64,000 nt of DNA from Achatina immaculata (taxonomy: Eukaryota; Mollusca; Gastropoda; Stylommatophora; Achatinidae), in NCBI GenBank assembly GCA_009760885.1, contig CM019691.1, forward strand, positions 28,767,314-28,831,313, in the 5' to 3' direction. Positions 31,665 to 43,100 of the stretch are shown piece after piece (the stretch's first letter is position 1; each line of letters starts with the position of its first letter). The position numbers and the translations under genes are program-made. The notes under the pieces are model-generated. The model was not told where the DNA came from and did no database searches. It was given only the letters and a program-made list of their open reading frames with translations.

Positions 31665-31965
31665 ATTAAAACTATTTAAAACAAAAGCTGGAACAGCTTT
31701 ATTGGTTAACAAGCACATAGTTGTGACACTTCGGTTTACACCTTGGTCATGCAAAAACATATAGGACAAAGAAATCGGAAAGAAGATGAAATATAAATTC
31801 ATATGAATGATATACAACAACAACAAAAAATTGTAAAAAAAAAAAAAAAAAGGGAGCACTTATCAGTGAATTGTAAGTTTTTGTATGAGTAAGGTGTAAA
31901 TTGAACCATTACAAGTGTGTGCTTATTAGCTAATAAAGCTGTTTCAACTTTTGTTTTAAACAGTT
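31665..31965. mobile_element. Penelope-like terminal repeat with inverted end
   Basis: The left part (AAAAGCTGGAACAGCTTTAT, CACATAGTTGTGACACTTCG) matches 47575-47700. The right end (GTGTGCTTATTAGCTAATAA AGCTGTTTCAAC) is the reverse complement of the left end, so the piece is flanked by short inverted copies. Confidence 0.65.
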
Positions 31966-32885
31966 TTAACATTGAGAATCTCAGTAGTGTTTTATCAAAA
32001 GAATACTAAGTACCTTTGACAGATGACTTACGAGAAATATCATTTTAAAAAAAATTAATTCAAACTCTAAGAAAAAAAATGACAACATAATAGTTGTTTT
32101 ATAGACTCGAAAACATTGTAGCAACAGTAAAGCAAGAGTAAAGCAGGGCTGAAGATGGTGAACAAACTAACATGATGGTGTATGAGAAAATCACCGAGCT
32201 CATATAAAATCATCAGAGATAAAGATTTATGGAAAAGAAAGATCATCGATGTGGCATTCAATAATGATATGACTGTCTACTTTAGGGAGTAAGATATTCA
32301 GTTCACACTTTTCCTTTAGCTTTTTTTCCTCTTACTTTTTGTGTATGTTAAAAAAAAAAATATTTGTGTTTTAACTTTATAATATTTTGTTAATGTTGAA
32401 ATATAAATTTGTGCAAAAAGAATAAAAACTGAGGATGGAGAAGTGTGAATGTAAATAACAAGACACAACACGTAATAGTATATATTCAAGTGCACTATGC
32501 TGGATTTGTTATGTAAATTGAAAAACAAAAAAATAAAAGTTTGTAATTCTTTACTTTTTTTTTTTTCTATTCTGTGTTTTCGTTGCACCTGCGGTGTTTG
32601 TGAATAGTGGGTTACCGGCAAGCAAATAACTAAAAGTGTTCAAAAATGCTTTATAGCTGGATAATCAATTTACACGTATACAAGTGAGCAGAATAATGAT
32701 GTTCAAGATGACACTGTCGTCTGTTGGTAAAGACTCTCTGATTACTGTATTAAAAATGACACTCAATAGTCGGTCAAGTCTCGCTGATGATCATGTTCAG
32801 TCAGTCAGAACACTCTTACCATTACATGGTGTTCTTGAGAACATGTGTATATTTCAATTTATACAACAACAACAAAAAAAAAGAT
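31966..32885. other. Intergenic DNA without a recognised feature
   Basis: AT-rich; no exon or repeat recognised. Confidence 0.35.
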
Positions 32886-32889
32886 AGAA

Positions 32890-33025
32890 AGAGTGAGGAA
32901 AGTGAGCAGAAAAATGAATGGCAGATAGGAAGATGAGCACATATAAATTAAGAACATACAACATCAAATATTTCGGTGAAAGCCTCTTTCAAGGATCACA
33001 TACACAATACATAAAAACACAGAAA
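32890..33025. repeat. Dispersed repeat G, copy 1
   Basis: It shares GTGAGGAAAGTG, ACATACAACA and CTTTTTCAAGGATCACATAC-type sequence with 59938-60085. Reversed, CCTTGAAAGAGGCTTTCACC then GAAATATT resembles 3' regions of Penelope-like elements; that assignment is inference. Confidence 0.6.
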
Positions 33026-33034
33026 ACAGATGGA

Positions 33035-33245
33035 AAATCAATATATGTGCCCTGGTGGTGTAATGGGTAGTGCACTCACCTGCTGATGATAAGGACCCTT
33101 CACACTCTGGTAGACTTCTTTTGAAATGACCAGTACCGGGGTCAACCTAGCCTCAAAAAAAAAAATGGGTGCTTGGGGTTTCCCTAGGAAAACAAAGGCA
33201 GCGAGGACAGGAGCTGGTACCCCTACCTCAAACACTGTAGTGACC
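33035..33245 (+). mobile_element. tRNA-derived SINE, different subfamily
   Basis: It begins GTGCCCTGGTGGTGTAATGG GTAGTGCACTCACC, a tRNA-like A-box region, and lacks the hairpin core of the other SINEs. Confidence 0.5.
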
Positions 33246-33296
33246 TAGAAATGTGAAAGCACTAACACTTCACACCCCCTATAGTATGCAAATGGC

Positions 33297-33485
33297 ATCA
33301 TCATCATCATCATGTGCCGTGCCGACTGGCGTTGGCTATTATGCTTCTCCAGAGTATCCGATCCTTCATGCAGGCCATCAGCTCAGTTGGTGATCTCCTC
33401 TCACACCATCCCGTCAGACTGTCCAGTATCATTTCTCTTGGTCTTCCTCTTGTTCTTCCTCTTGATATTCCTCTTGATGCAAATG
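33297..33485 (-). mobile_element. LINE family F 3' end
   Basis: The minus strand reads GRPREMILDSLTGWCERRSP, TELMACMKDRILWRSIIANA and SRHGT; the (ATG)n tail is at 33298-33313. Confidence 0.85.
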
Positions 33486-33873
33486 GCACTGCCAAAATTA
33501 ATGAGATACAAAAAATAATCTAAAAGTTACATAGATCAGCTGTGTATGAATTACTTTAATGAACAATTAACACCAAACAGCATGACAAAGAAAAAAAAAC
33601 ACTATAAGAATTTATCAGTTTAGTTTATTTGTAGCACACATTCTGTTTTGGAGAATGTTCTAGTACTTCAATGCACTGTAGCTGCAGTGTGGTTCTCAGA
33701 TTTTACCATGATTTTTATTTGCAAATATGAAACAGAATACCAAATGGATGACATGTAGGATCTGCCACTTATTTATATCCCTACTTTATATGACACTCAG
33801 CTGACTATGTCTTCTCTCTATGACAATCATCATTCTTGCCAAATGAAAATTATTTTCTCTTGTGCATATGCAG

Positions 33874-33960
33874 TTGAAACTGTCTGAAAAATCTGAGACT
33901 GAAACAACTACACGACCTCTCGAACCATCAGAGAAGAAAAGCCCCTCAGCCCACTTCTGA
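33874..33960 (+). CDS. Candidate alternative last exon of the SLC4 gene
   Basis: A pyrimidine-rich acceptor ending ATATGCAG is followed by 28 open codons and TGA. The residues are hydrophilic and Thr/Glu/Ser-rich (LKLSEKSETETTTRPLEPSE, then KKSPSAHF). In phase 0 it could be spliced from the donor at 27829 in place of the 28462 exon, giving a different C-terminus without the T-K-L end. It stands in unique sequence with higher GC than its surroundings. It might instead belong to another transcript, or be chance. Confidence 0.4.
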   Translation: MKLSEKSETETTTRPLEPSEKKSPSAHF

Positions 33961-35655
33961 ACTCTAATGGGGGGTTTTTGAGTCCTGGTTTTAACCTCTC
34001 CATGACACTGGACACGCTACCAGAACACCCATGTTATACTGGGCATTTCTTGCTGTCTGACCTCATTTGGGGGTACTTGCTTATGTTCTGACTTCTCTTT
34101 GTCACACTACTATGGCCAAGCCTTACTCTTGCCATATATGTATATGCACCGTTGGTTCCTGAAGTGTTTCAATGAAAGCAGAAAATTCACTGAATTTAAA
34201 CATATAATTTACACCATGCTGATCATTCACTGCACCCAGAGTTTTGATGCTTCATTGTATCAAATCAGGAAAATTCACATCTTCAGCAGAGCAAATGACA
34301 ATCACTTTGGCCATGTTTATCACGTTCAAATTATTAATCACAACTGCTTTATCAACTTCTGCAGTGAGAGAGTAATTAGAAAACTGTCCAATGCATTCCT
34401 GTGGTTTTTTTTTTTTAGCAAGAAACTACTGCAAGTGTGACATACTCCATCACAACATTACATCTTTATATACACTTGACCTTGACATATGCATTTATTT
34501 TGTTCTCCGTAAAGATGAATGCTGGCATATCTAATGAAATATCAGTTATCTGTTTAAATATGCAACAGCAAAATTTAACTTTACTGTTGAAGAATTCCTA
34601 TTCTGCAAACACAATAGCAGAAATGTGCACAAGTTAACAGTGCCAGAACAGAATTTCATTAAAACAGGTATACCTGAAGCATTTTACACACTGATTCTAC
34701 CAATACTGGATCTTCACATCTGGCCACAGTTAACAGTAAACAACGTTTGTGCTGCAATGTCCACACTCCTTGTCTTGAAGATCAACACAAAGATAATGGG
34801 CTCAGACTATACCACGGTTTACATATTCCTATCACATGACAAACATGGACATTTGCCAGACAGTGCAAGGTATATGTTTAGCAGAAAGCAGGCCATTTCT
34901 CTGAACATCTGATTAAATCTCATAAACGTGCACGTGTCCATTACATGACTACCCTCAGCTGAACTGTTTCTACAAAAATAATATTAAAAGAAACAAACCA
35001 TCATTTCAGTCTGCAAACTCATACTCTGATTATGTGCATTACAGTTAAAAGCAGTTTAAAACTGAACCTCAGTTAAGCCATGGTCACTTATACTATAAGC
35101 TAAACTGATAAAAGAAAAATACAATGTGCAAAAAAACACGTATACATACATTAAGATTAGTTTTACAGCAAAACTGCACTATTCAAATCAAGATGCATTA
35201 ATTCATGCACTGTGACAAAGCAAAGAAGTAGTATGCTGAGAACTTGCTCTATGTGACATAGCTATAAAGGTGAATAAAAGAGAAACAAAAAAGTTTGGAA
35301 ACCAGATGAGATAATATGTATTTATAAGAAAACAAAGATGAAAACAGAAAAGAATTGGAGGCTGTTATAAAACAGTTCAGAATATGAAACTGAGCATATA
35401 ACAAAATGAAGAATCAAATGAGGAATGAAAACGAGTCTAATGTTAAAACAAAGAAAAATGTATTTACAATATACAGAGTGATTCCTTGAGAATAATATAT
35501 ATCACATTAGTTTTTTTAAAAAAATGTTTAAAGAAATGAATAAGTGTGATCTTATAGTAAGGGAGGATTTCCAATTGTCAGCCAATCAAAGACCAATCAA
35601 TGGAAAACACTGGTAATGGAATATATCTATATATATATATATAAAGGCAAAAAGG
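33961..35655 (+). other. Unique sequence after the alternative exon, possible 3' UTR
   Basis: It begins with relatively GC-rich unique DNA and has an AATAAA at 35273. Open frames (34099-34440, 34625-34912) have no homology. It would be the 3' UTR if the 33874 exon is real. Confidence 0.3.
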
Positions 35656-35659
35656 TAAA

Positions 35660-35940
35660 ATTCTCGCTTCCATGCCATAAAGGCATATTGGGGAATACAG
35701 TGGCTTGTATTTTCCATGATCTTCGCCACATGAAAGTGTGATGTGGTCAGTATCACACCTGGCCGCTTTACCTTCCTGATTTCTCTGGTACCTATTTTCC
35801 AAAGCAGGGTGAACCCCAGGGCTGTACTGGTCAGAAAACACCCCCCCCCCCCACCTGCCCTTGCTCAGCTGGGGATTCAAACCCTTGACCATTCAGTTGC
35901 TAGACAAGGGCTCTAACCACTACACTAGCCAGTCCCTATA
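35660..35940 (-). mobile_element. tRNA-derived SINE (copy 3)
   Basis: Reversed: GGACTGGCTAGTGTAGTGGT TAGAGCCC head with A-box, GGTTTGAATCC B-box, then the core with GTGTGATGTGGTCAGTATCA CAC. A C-run (35838) interrupts it. Confidence 0.85.
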
Positions 35941-36254
35941 TATATATTCCCTATATATATATATATATATATGGTGTTTCAAAAGTTCTTTTACACTTTC
36001 CTGAAGTCACTAGTAAGAAGACAAATGCAGCTACATGAAGAAAGTATGTTTTCTTATATATAAGGGAAAGTAACTGCAGAACAGAAAAGAGGAAATACAC
36101 AGAGGAGGAGTCAACCTTAGGAGAGAGCAGGTAGAGTGCTCAGCCCATGTAAAAAACAATGAGCACATGGCCTGATCCATGAAAGAATGAGACCTCAACC
36201 AGCTAAATGGGCATGAAAGCAATCTGCCCCAGGCCAAATGATAAGCAGGTGAAA

Positions 36255-36466
36255 CAAAGAAATGAAGGGAGAATGGAAGCAATGAACTCTGGGATGTCTG
36301 CAGGTTGTTACTGCCACTTGCATCTCTGATCAATGACTAGAAACAACTCAGATTACAAAACAAAGAAATGGAGGGAGAATGGAAGCAATGAACTCTGGGA
36401 TGTCTGCAGGTTGTTACTGCCACTTGCATCTCTGATCAATGACTAGAAACAACTCGGATTACAAAA
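36255..36466. repeat. 106-bp tandem duplication
   Basis: Two copies, almost identical (AAGGGA/GAGGGA and ACTCAG/ACTCGG differences), containing GCAATGAACTCTGGGATGTC. Confidence 0.95.
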
Positions 36467-36469
36467 CAA

Positions 36470-39400
36470 ACAGCCAAAATGTAAATAATGTAGTATTCTC
36501 AGTGATTAATGTGGCCAACCATTTTGAAAATCACAAACAACAATTGATACTGTCCATAAGTAAAAATTTCATGCCTCCAATCAATCAAAGATCAAACATG
36601 GGATAAAAGAACTTTTTTTTTTTAACAGTACAAAAAATAAGCTTTATCCTATGATATTTGATTTCTACAAAAGTAAGAACGGCAAAATGTAAGTAACTTC
36701 CAGAATATCTCGTGCTGCAGCTGATGATCCTAAGCTAGAATATGAAAGCCTCATGGGGATGTGAAGGTCAAATGATGGGGGTATGAGACCCAGTCTTCTA
36801 AAAGGAAAAAAAAAAAACCTTCTTGAATCAGAACTTTCTTTCAGCTTGCCTGTACTTAGCTATCAACATGTAATGTAAAACCATGCTATTGATAATTTTA
36901 TCTCTGCTGTGAACTGTTATGTATCACAGGTACTTTGTGCCTGACTTAAAGTACATGATATATGCCTGTTGGAGTTCATGTTTCTTCCAGTGGAAACTGT
37001 CAGAGACTCTGCATGTTTTTTTGCAGCTAGAAACTGTCTTGACTAAGAAAGTACTTGCCATCTGAGAAGAGTAGTCCAACTAATCTGCGTAGATCATCAT
37101 CCAAGAGCCCTCAAGTCCAAACAATCACTTATGTTTTATGATTTGGTTGAAATATTAATCCTGATGTTCACATACACTGAAAACTTGACACTAATATATA
37201 AACTGTGAAGTAAGTTTATGTACTTGTCCATGTACAAGATAAAACCTGTCATATAAGGAAGGTTGAAAACAGTAAATAAAAATAAGGTAAGTGATAAATA
37301 CATCCAAGAAAAAATTTATAAAGAACACAGGAAACATCTTGTACAATATAATTAAGGCCAAAAAATGGAAATTAAACCCCAAAAAAAAAAAATTTTTTTT
37401 CCCACTTTGAATGCAAAAATGTAATTAAAAATGCATTCTTCATGAAGATGGTAAAAAAATATGCATTTTAAACTGGGCAATGACTATGTGAAATTCTACT
37501 TGTGAAAGCCAAGATAAATGAACAATGACCAACAAATGCTTCATATTTATAAATAAGGAAGAACACTGTAAACTCCCACACATTTGTGGCAAGTTGAAAA
37601 TATAGAACAGTAAAATGTAAGGGAAGACAAAATAATATATATATGATTGAATCAGTTTTTTTAAAAATAAAAGGCCCTTAAAAGAATTATGAGCATATAT
37701 TTGACCTTTATGCCAAATCAACAGTTAAATACAATAGCACAAGGTATGGATCACATTAATCCTCAGGTTTCGCACATAAGGTCATGTCAAAATGTTTCTC
37801 TAAATGCTGTTGCCAAATCTGACATCATGAACCATACGCTGCAGATTTTTTCTTTCTCTTTTCTCTACACTATGTTTAGGCATGGTTCTTATTGTCTCCA
37901 GTTTTTCACACTTTTTTTTTTTCCAATAAATTTCCCAGTTACTCTTAGATTTTTTTTAAAAACTGCTTACTTCTGACCAGGTGACCAAAGTTTAAATATT
38001 CTCCAACACTGTTAATTAATGTACCTGCTTCTCTCTGATGTTCTTTATCTGCTGCTGTTGTTGCACTAAATGTCATGTTTTGCATATATTTTTTTTCTCC
38101 CCAAAACTAAATCACCATTGCTTATAGTCTTTGCTTTATCTGTCCCTTTCTAATTCATGCTTTCACAACTATAAAACAGCAGTCTATATGCTTCTGCTCA
38201 AATCACATCTCTGCAGATATTTACATATAGTTTGGGGGGGTATAGACTGTAATATAGAAAAGAGAGCTGCCTTTACACTTGATACTCTTGTTTAATTATG
38301 AATTCTACATTGTAATGTCTTCCATGTGTTTTTGTTTTATTCTTGTGACTATGGACATCCCGGGGTGGGATTGGGGGAGAGGAAAGGAGGAGAACATAAA
38401 ATGCTTCATTTTTAAAATCTACTTTATATATAATATGATTGCAACAATTTTAATAATTAATGACCAGAAGTTTCAAATAATTTAAAATAAACACATTTCG
38501 ACAGCAAAAAAGAACTATTCCTTGTCAAAATTTCCAAGATTATAAAGTGTAACAGACTTAAGTGATTCATTTAATATTTTTCTTCCCAGATTCTCTTCTT
38601 TTATAAGCTTTGTTAAAGCATGCTTGTAGCAATTATTAAGACAGCAATGGAGACAGCCTTTATACTAAAAGTAATAAAATATTTCATGTCAGTTACTGTA
38701 AAACCATGCAAAATAATGAAAATAAAAATGAATTATATGACAGTGCATAATATTGAGAGAATTACACAAAAATGTGGTAGCACTTAAGCAAAATATTGGA
38801 AGTAATGTCATGCAAGCAAAATAAAATAATATATATAATATATATAAACAAATATTGTTGTGTAATGCTGTGAGTATTTAACATATTTTTCAACATCCAC
38901 AAGGTAATGCTAATGACATGGCAATCACAGATAAACCAGGAACACAAGTGGAAGAATACAACACAAACAACATTTGCTGTGACATCACAAAGGAGGTAAT
39001 ACTGAAACATTTGTACAAGAAACACGAGACAACAGTAAAATCCAATAAACCAAAAAGGCAGTCATGAATACAGTAAAGATAATGGTTGTCTCAAAATTTT
39101 AAAAAGAAAAAAAAAAACTGCCATCTGAAAGTTATGGAAAATTAAATGGATCAACTTACAATCAAGGGAGGAATTCAAATAATGAAAGATCATCCATAAT
39201 ATCAAATGTAAAATGTATCACTCGAGATCAATAATAAAATGAGCCAAGTAAAGACCTGGAGAAATAAAAAAATGATAAATAATACAGTGCATTTCCCATG
39301 TATTCACAAGCCTCTGGGAATTTCTTAAAAAATGTCTGATCCTTAACTTTTCACAAGCTTTGCTTCTAGAAATGAAGTACCCATTCTTAGCTTCAACAGT

Positions 39401-40049
39401 TCTGCTTCCAAATACAAATGTCAGGTACCTATTTCTGCTCATCTGATTATAGCACGCCTCAAACTGAAAGAGAATCTAGCCCGAAATGCTGTTATTATGC
39501 ATGTGTCCAGCCACAATAAAAATCAGCAGTCAAAAACCCTATCACGCATACATCAATACAGCTTATATTTCACTGAAGACTGCACTCTTGACAGCCCATT
39601 CTGAAAACACCTCATTTGTCTGGTCGAAATGCCTGCTTCAGTTAGTATCATATTTAGAGTGTCTGTGATAACTTTAGCCCTTCTCTACTCTGTAGCCCAC
39701 TTCCGCATTTTCCAAGAACCATACTCTTTATTACTGTTCTCTCTTGTCCATAATATCTAAACTAAAATAGAAAAACTTTCCCCTCAAAAAAAAAAAAAAA
39801 ACCACCAAGTCCCACATATGTAATGGACTACAATACAAATACTGCTCCCATAACATGAAAAAAAACAAAAAAACTACATAAAACTGTAAGAAAGAAAAAA
39901 AAAAAATGTCAGGAAGCTACGCAGCTTTACAGACACATTATCTACTCATAATTTCAAAATCTGGCAAACATGATTAACTAAAATCTAAATTACTGTCTTG
40001 CACACATGCAAAACTAATGTTTTAAGATCAAACAACTGCTGGCGGAACA
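36470..40049 (-). other. Intergenic DNA and probable FHIP 3' UTR
   Basis: No exon is recognised. The part adjoining the FHIP stop (about 39700-40049) is likely 3' UTR. Several AATAAA strings on the minus strand prevent a clear choice of end. Confidence 0.4.
39727..39732 (-). terminator. Candidate polyadenylation signal of the FHIP gene
   Basis: TTTATT on the plus strand reads AATAAA on the minus strand, about 320 bases after the FHIP stop codon. Other AATAAA strings occur farther on, so the choice is weak. Confidence 0.25.
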
Positions 40050-40158
40050 TTAAAATCTTGTGACAGCTGCATGGTGTTTCACAAATGTAATAGCTGAAAG
40101 CTCTTTGCAGAATTCTTCGAGGACAATTACAGCCTCCATCCGACTCTGGTCTTCAAAC
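40050..40158 (-). CDS. FHIP1-like: FHIP exon i, terminal exon with stop
   Basis: The acceptor ATTCCATAG leads to [20 protein letters not shown] then [15 protein letters not shown] and TAA at 40052-40050. The [16 protein letters not shown] motif is the family's C-terminal signature. The preceding intron (40159-46977) is the longest in the window and holds a mariner and two LINE pieces. Confidence 0.93.
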
Positions 40159-43100
40159 CTATGGAATATTGATACATGTAAGGCACGTGCATAGTTAATG
40201 AATATTATTAACATATGATAATTACTTCAGTTATCAGAGTTTTTGATAATCAACTCTTTCTAATGAAGTGTCTGACCATCTAATCATATAATGGAGTACA
40301 GACACATTGATAAAGGAACTGATGTTTTGTCTGATACAAAACTACTGTAAATGTAACTGCAATCTCTTTAACAATTAACCACAGGAAATGAAAATATGTA
40401 TTTATATGCAGTACTAATGGCATGAGCAAAATTTATACTTTAAATTCAAGTCATAAATTTCTTCCATAGGCTTTGCAAAAGATAAGACATTAAATTTCTT
40501 CCTTTTAATATTTTGTTGTTTATTAAAAATCCCTATCTTATCTTCTTCTATTCTTTGATGTTAGATTGCTCATCATATTCTCTTCCATTGTCACATTCTG
40601 ACCACTGATATTTTTTACTTTTGTCACAAAGTGGTTTAGCTTTATTTTGTTCCAGTAAAGTTGTCTGTCAATCTGTTGATTCCTACATAATTCATTTTCT
40701 TTCCTAGTCGACCTTTTTTAAGTTAATATCAGCATACGTTTTAGTTAAAACTAACTGAACATCCCCCAAGAAAAACTTTTTCTGTGCTGTCCTCACTCTC
40801 ATCTTCCATGTTCACCATTTATGACTCAGTGCAATATGTCATTACAAGGTCCATGCAATAATGATGAACACTTCTCTTAAACTTTCATAAATACAAACCT
40901 CTACATATAAAAAAGCATTAAAGTTCAATGATTTTCATTCAAATAGACTTATTTTTTAAAAGAAAGGAGCAGCTTTACTCATTAGTGGTGCATGCAGTTT
41001 ATTTTCATAGTGTTCAGTGAAGTTTAATATTAACTGGAGTTGTTATTTCCTTCGTGCAAAAAGTAGTAGTGATTTCTCCTAGTGTGTCATCATTACTTAA
41101 ATCAAGACAACAGCTAAATCAGTCTACGACATACATCACTCAACTCATGTATAAATAGTCTAGATGCTATTAAATACAAAATATCACTAGACGTGCTGGA
41201 TTTTCATGAGCAAGACTGAGATGAAGTGGCATGCACAAGGAATTCAAATACTATCAACAACTTTTAAAAGGGGAAACGTATCATGCACAAAGTTAGTGAA
41301 AACACTTATAAAAATAAAACCAACAGCTACACTATCATAGTGAAGACACTTATAAACATAAAACTAACAGTTACACTATCATAGTGAAGACACTTATAAA
41401 AATAAAACTAACAGTTACACTATCATAGTGAAGACACTTATAAAAATAAAACTAACAGTTACACTATCATAGTGAAGACACTTATAAAAATAAAACAGTT
41501 ACACTATCATAGTGAAGACACTTATAAGAATAAAACTAAAAGCTACACTATCATGAAGAAATATGAAGTCTAGAAATAAACTATTATCGGTAAACTTAAG
41601 TCTTAAAAAAAAAAATTCTGATATGAACTGCCATACTGTGAGGTGATTTAACAGGATTAATCTCGAAAAGCCCTTTAAGTACTCTGCCTATGATTTCATG
41701 AGAGGAATCCTACCTGCTTTATTCAGACACTTTGCTGTACACAAGTCTCGCTGTTTCTATATTAAACTACACAAAATGCATTTCATTTCATTTTTGGTTC
41801 TCCACTTAGGAAGAGGTCAACCATGTGAAACTCTAAAGAGGACATTGTTAAGAGAGGCCAAATTAGTAGGCATAAAATCTCTTGATGAGGTTGGAAAAAC
41901 TCGCCTAAAACAGGAAAATTTGGCGAACTACCATGCTAGCCCTATGTGACATTTAATGGCATGGGAAGGATGTAAGATTTAGTACTGCATTTTCTCATCC
42001 GCCTTCTTTGTTTTAGACACAGATCAAATAAAAAGGTAAATGCTTAACAAAGAAATATAAATTTCAATAAATTTCAATTATATTTTCAGTAATTTTTATG
42101 CATTAAATGTACAAATTTACAGTGCACTGTCATTTTTCAGCACAAAACTGCAAATCTAAATGCATCAACAAATACTATTATATAATGTGAAACAGACATT
42201 ACCAGAGTAATTATAAAAATACAAGGACATATTCAGATTTAAAAAAAAAAAAGAAAGAAAGAAAATAATATAGTGTGATGCAATAAATAACTATAAAGGG
42301 GTACAGGATACATGCATAAATTAATGGAGGTAAAAGATACTGCAGAATTTTACACAATAACATATGGGAAAAGAAATGATGATATCTTACATACAAGTTA
42401 ACTGGATATGATGTTAGCACAATATGGCAAAAGAGAAGGAAATATCTCCATTTCTGTAACATAAGATTTCAATTTTACACAAAAATAAAAAGAAACAAGA
42501 AAGAACCCCCACACGCACACACCCATACTAAGGAAAAAAATTAACCACACAGGAATGGAATGTTCTAGGAGGGGAATGAAAATAGTATAAACAGTGATTT
42601 TTTTTTTCTTCCCAAGAGGACATAAAGATAATAAATGCATTAAATTGAATACAAGAGCACTGTGTTTAGTATTAAATATAGCATAAGAACACCAACAAAA
42701 TATTAAATGCAATATGTGAACATTGGAGGTTATAAAATACCCGAGATTAGATATGCTGATGACACAGTATTACTGTCCACAACACAAAAAGGAATGGAAA
42801 AACTAATTATGTCAGTCCGTAAGAATAGCGAAGAGCATTACCTCTATCTTAATGCGAAGAAAATAAATTGATGACAACGACAAAACAAATAAGGCAGCTG
42901 AAATATGTATCAATGAGGAAAAATTGGAAGAAGTGGAGAGTTTTGAATATCCTGGATCATTACTAACTAATAATGGAGATACAATGAGGGAAATTAAAAG
43001 GAGGACATCTATTGCTCTTCAGAAAGTAAAACAACTAAAGAAGCTGTGAAGAGGAACAGACAGAACTATAAAAATAAGATTTTTAAGGCCATGCATCTTT

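Noticed and set aside
34099..34912. Open frames of 66-113 codons after the alternative exon
   Set aside because: No homology, no splice support, average composition; they are expected by chance in AT-rich unique DNA.
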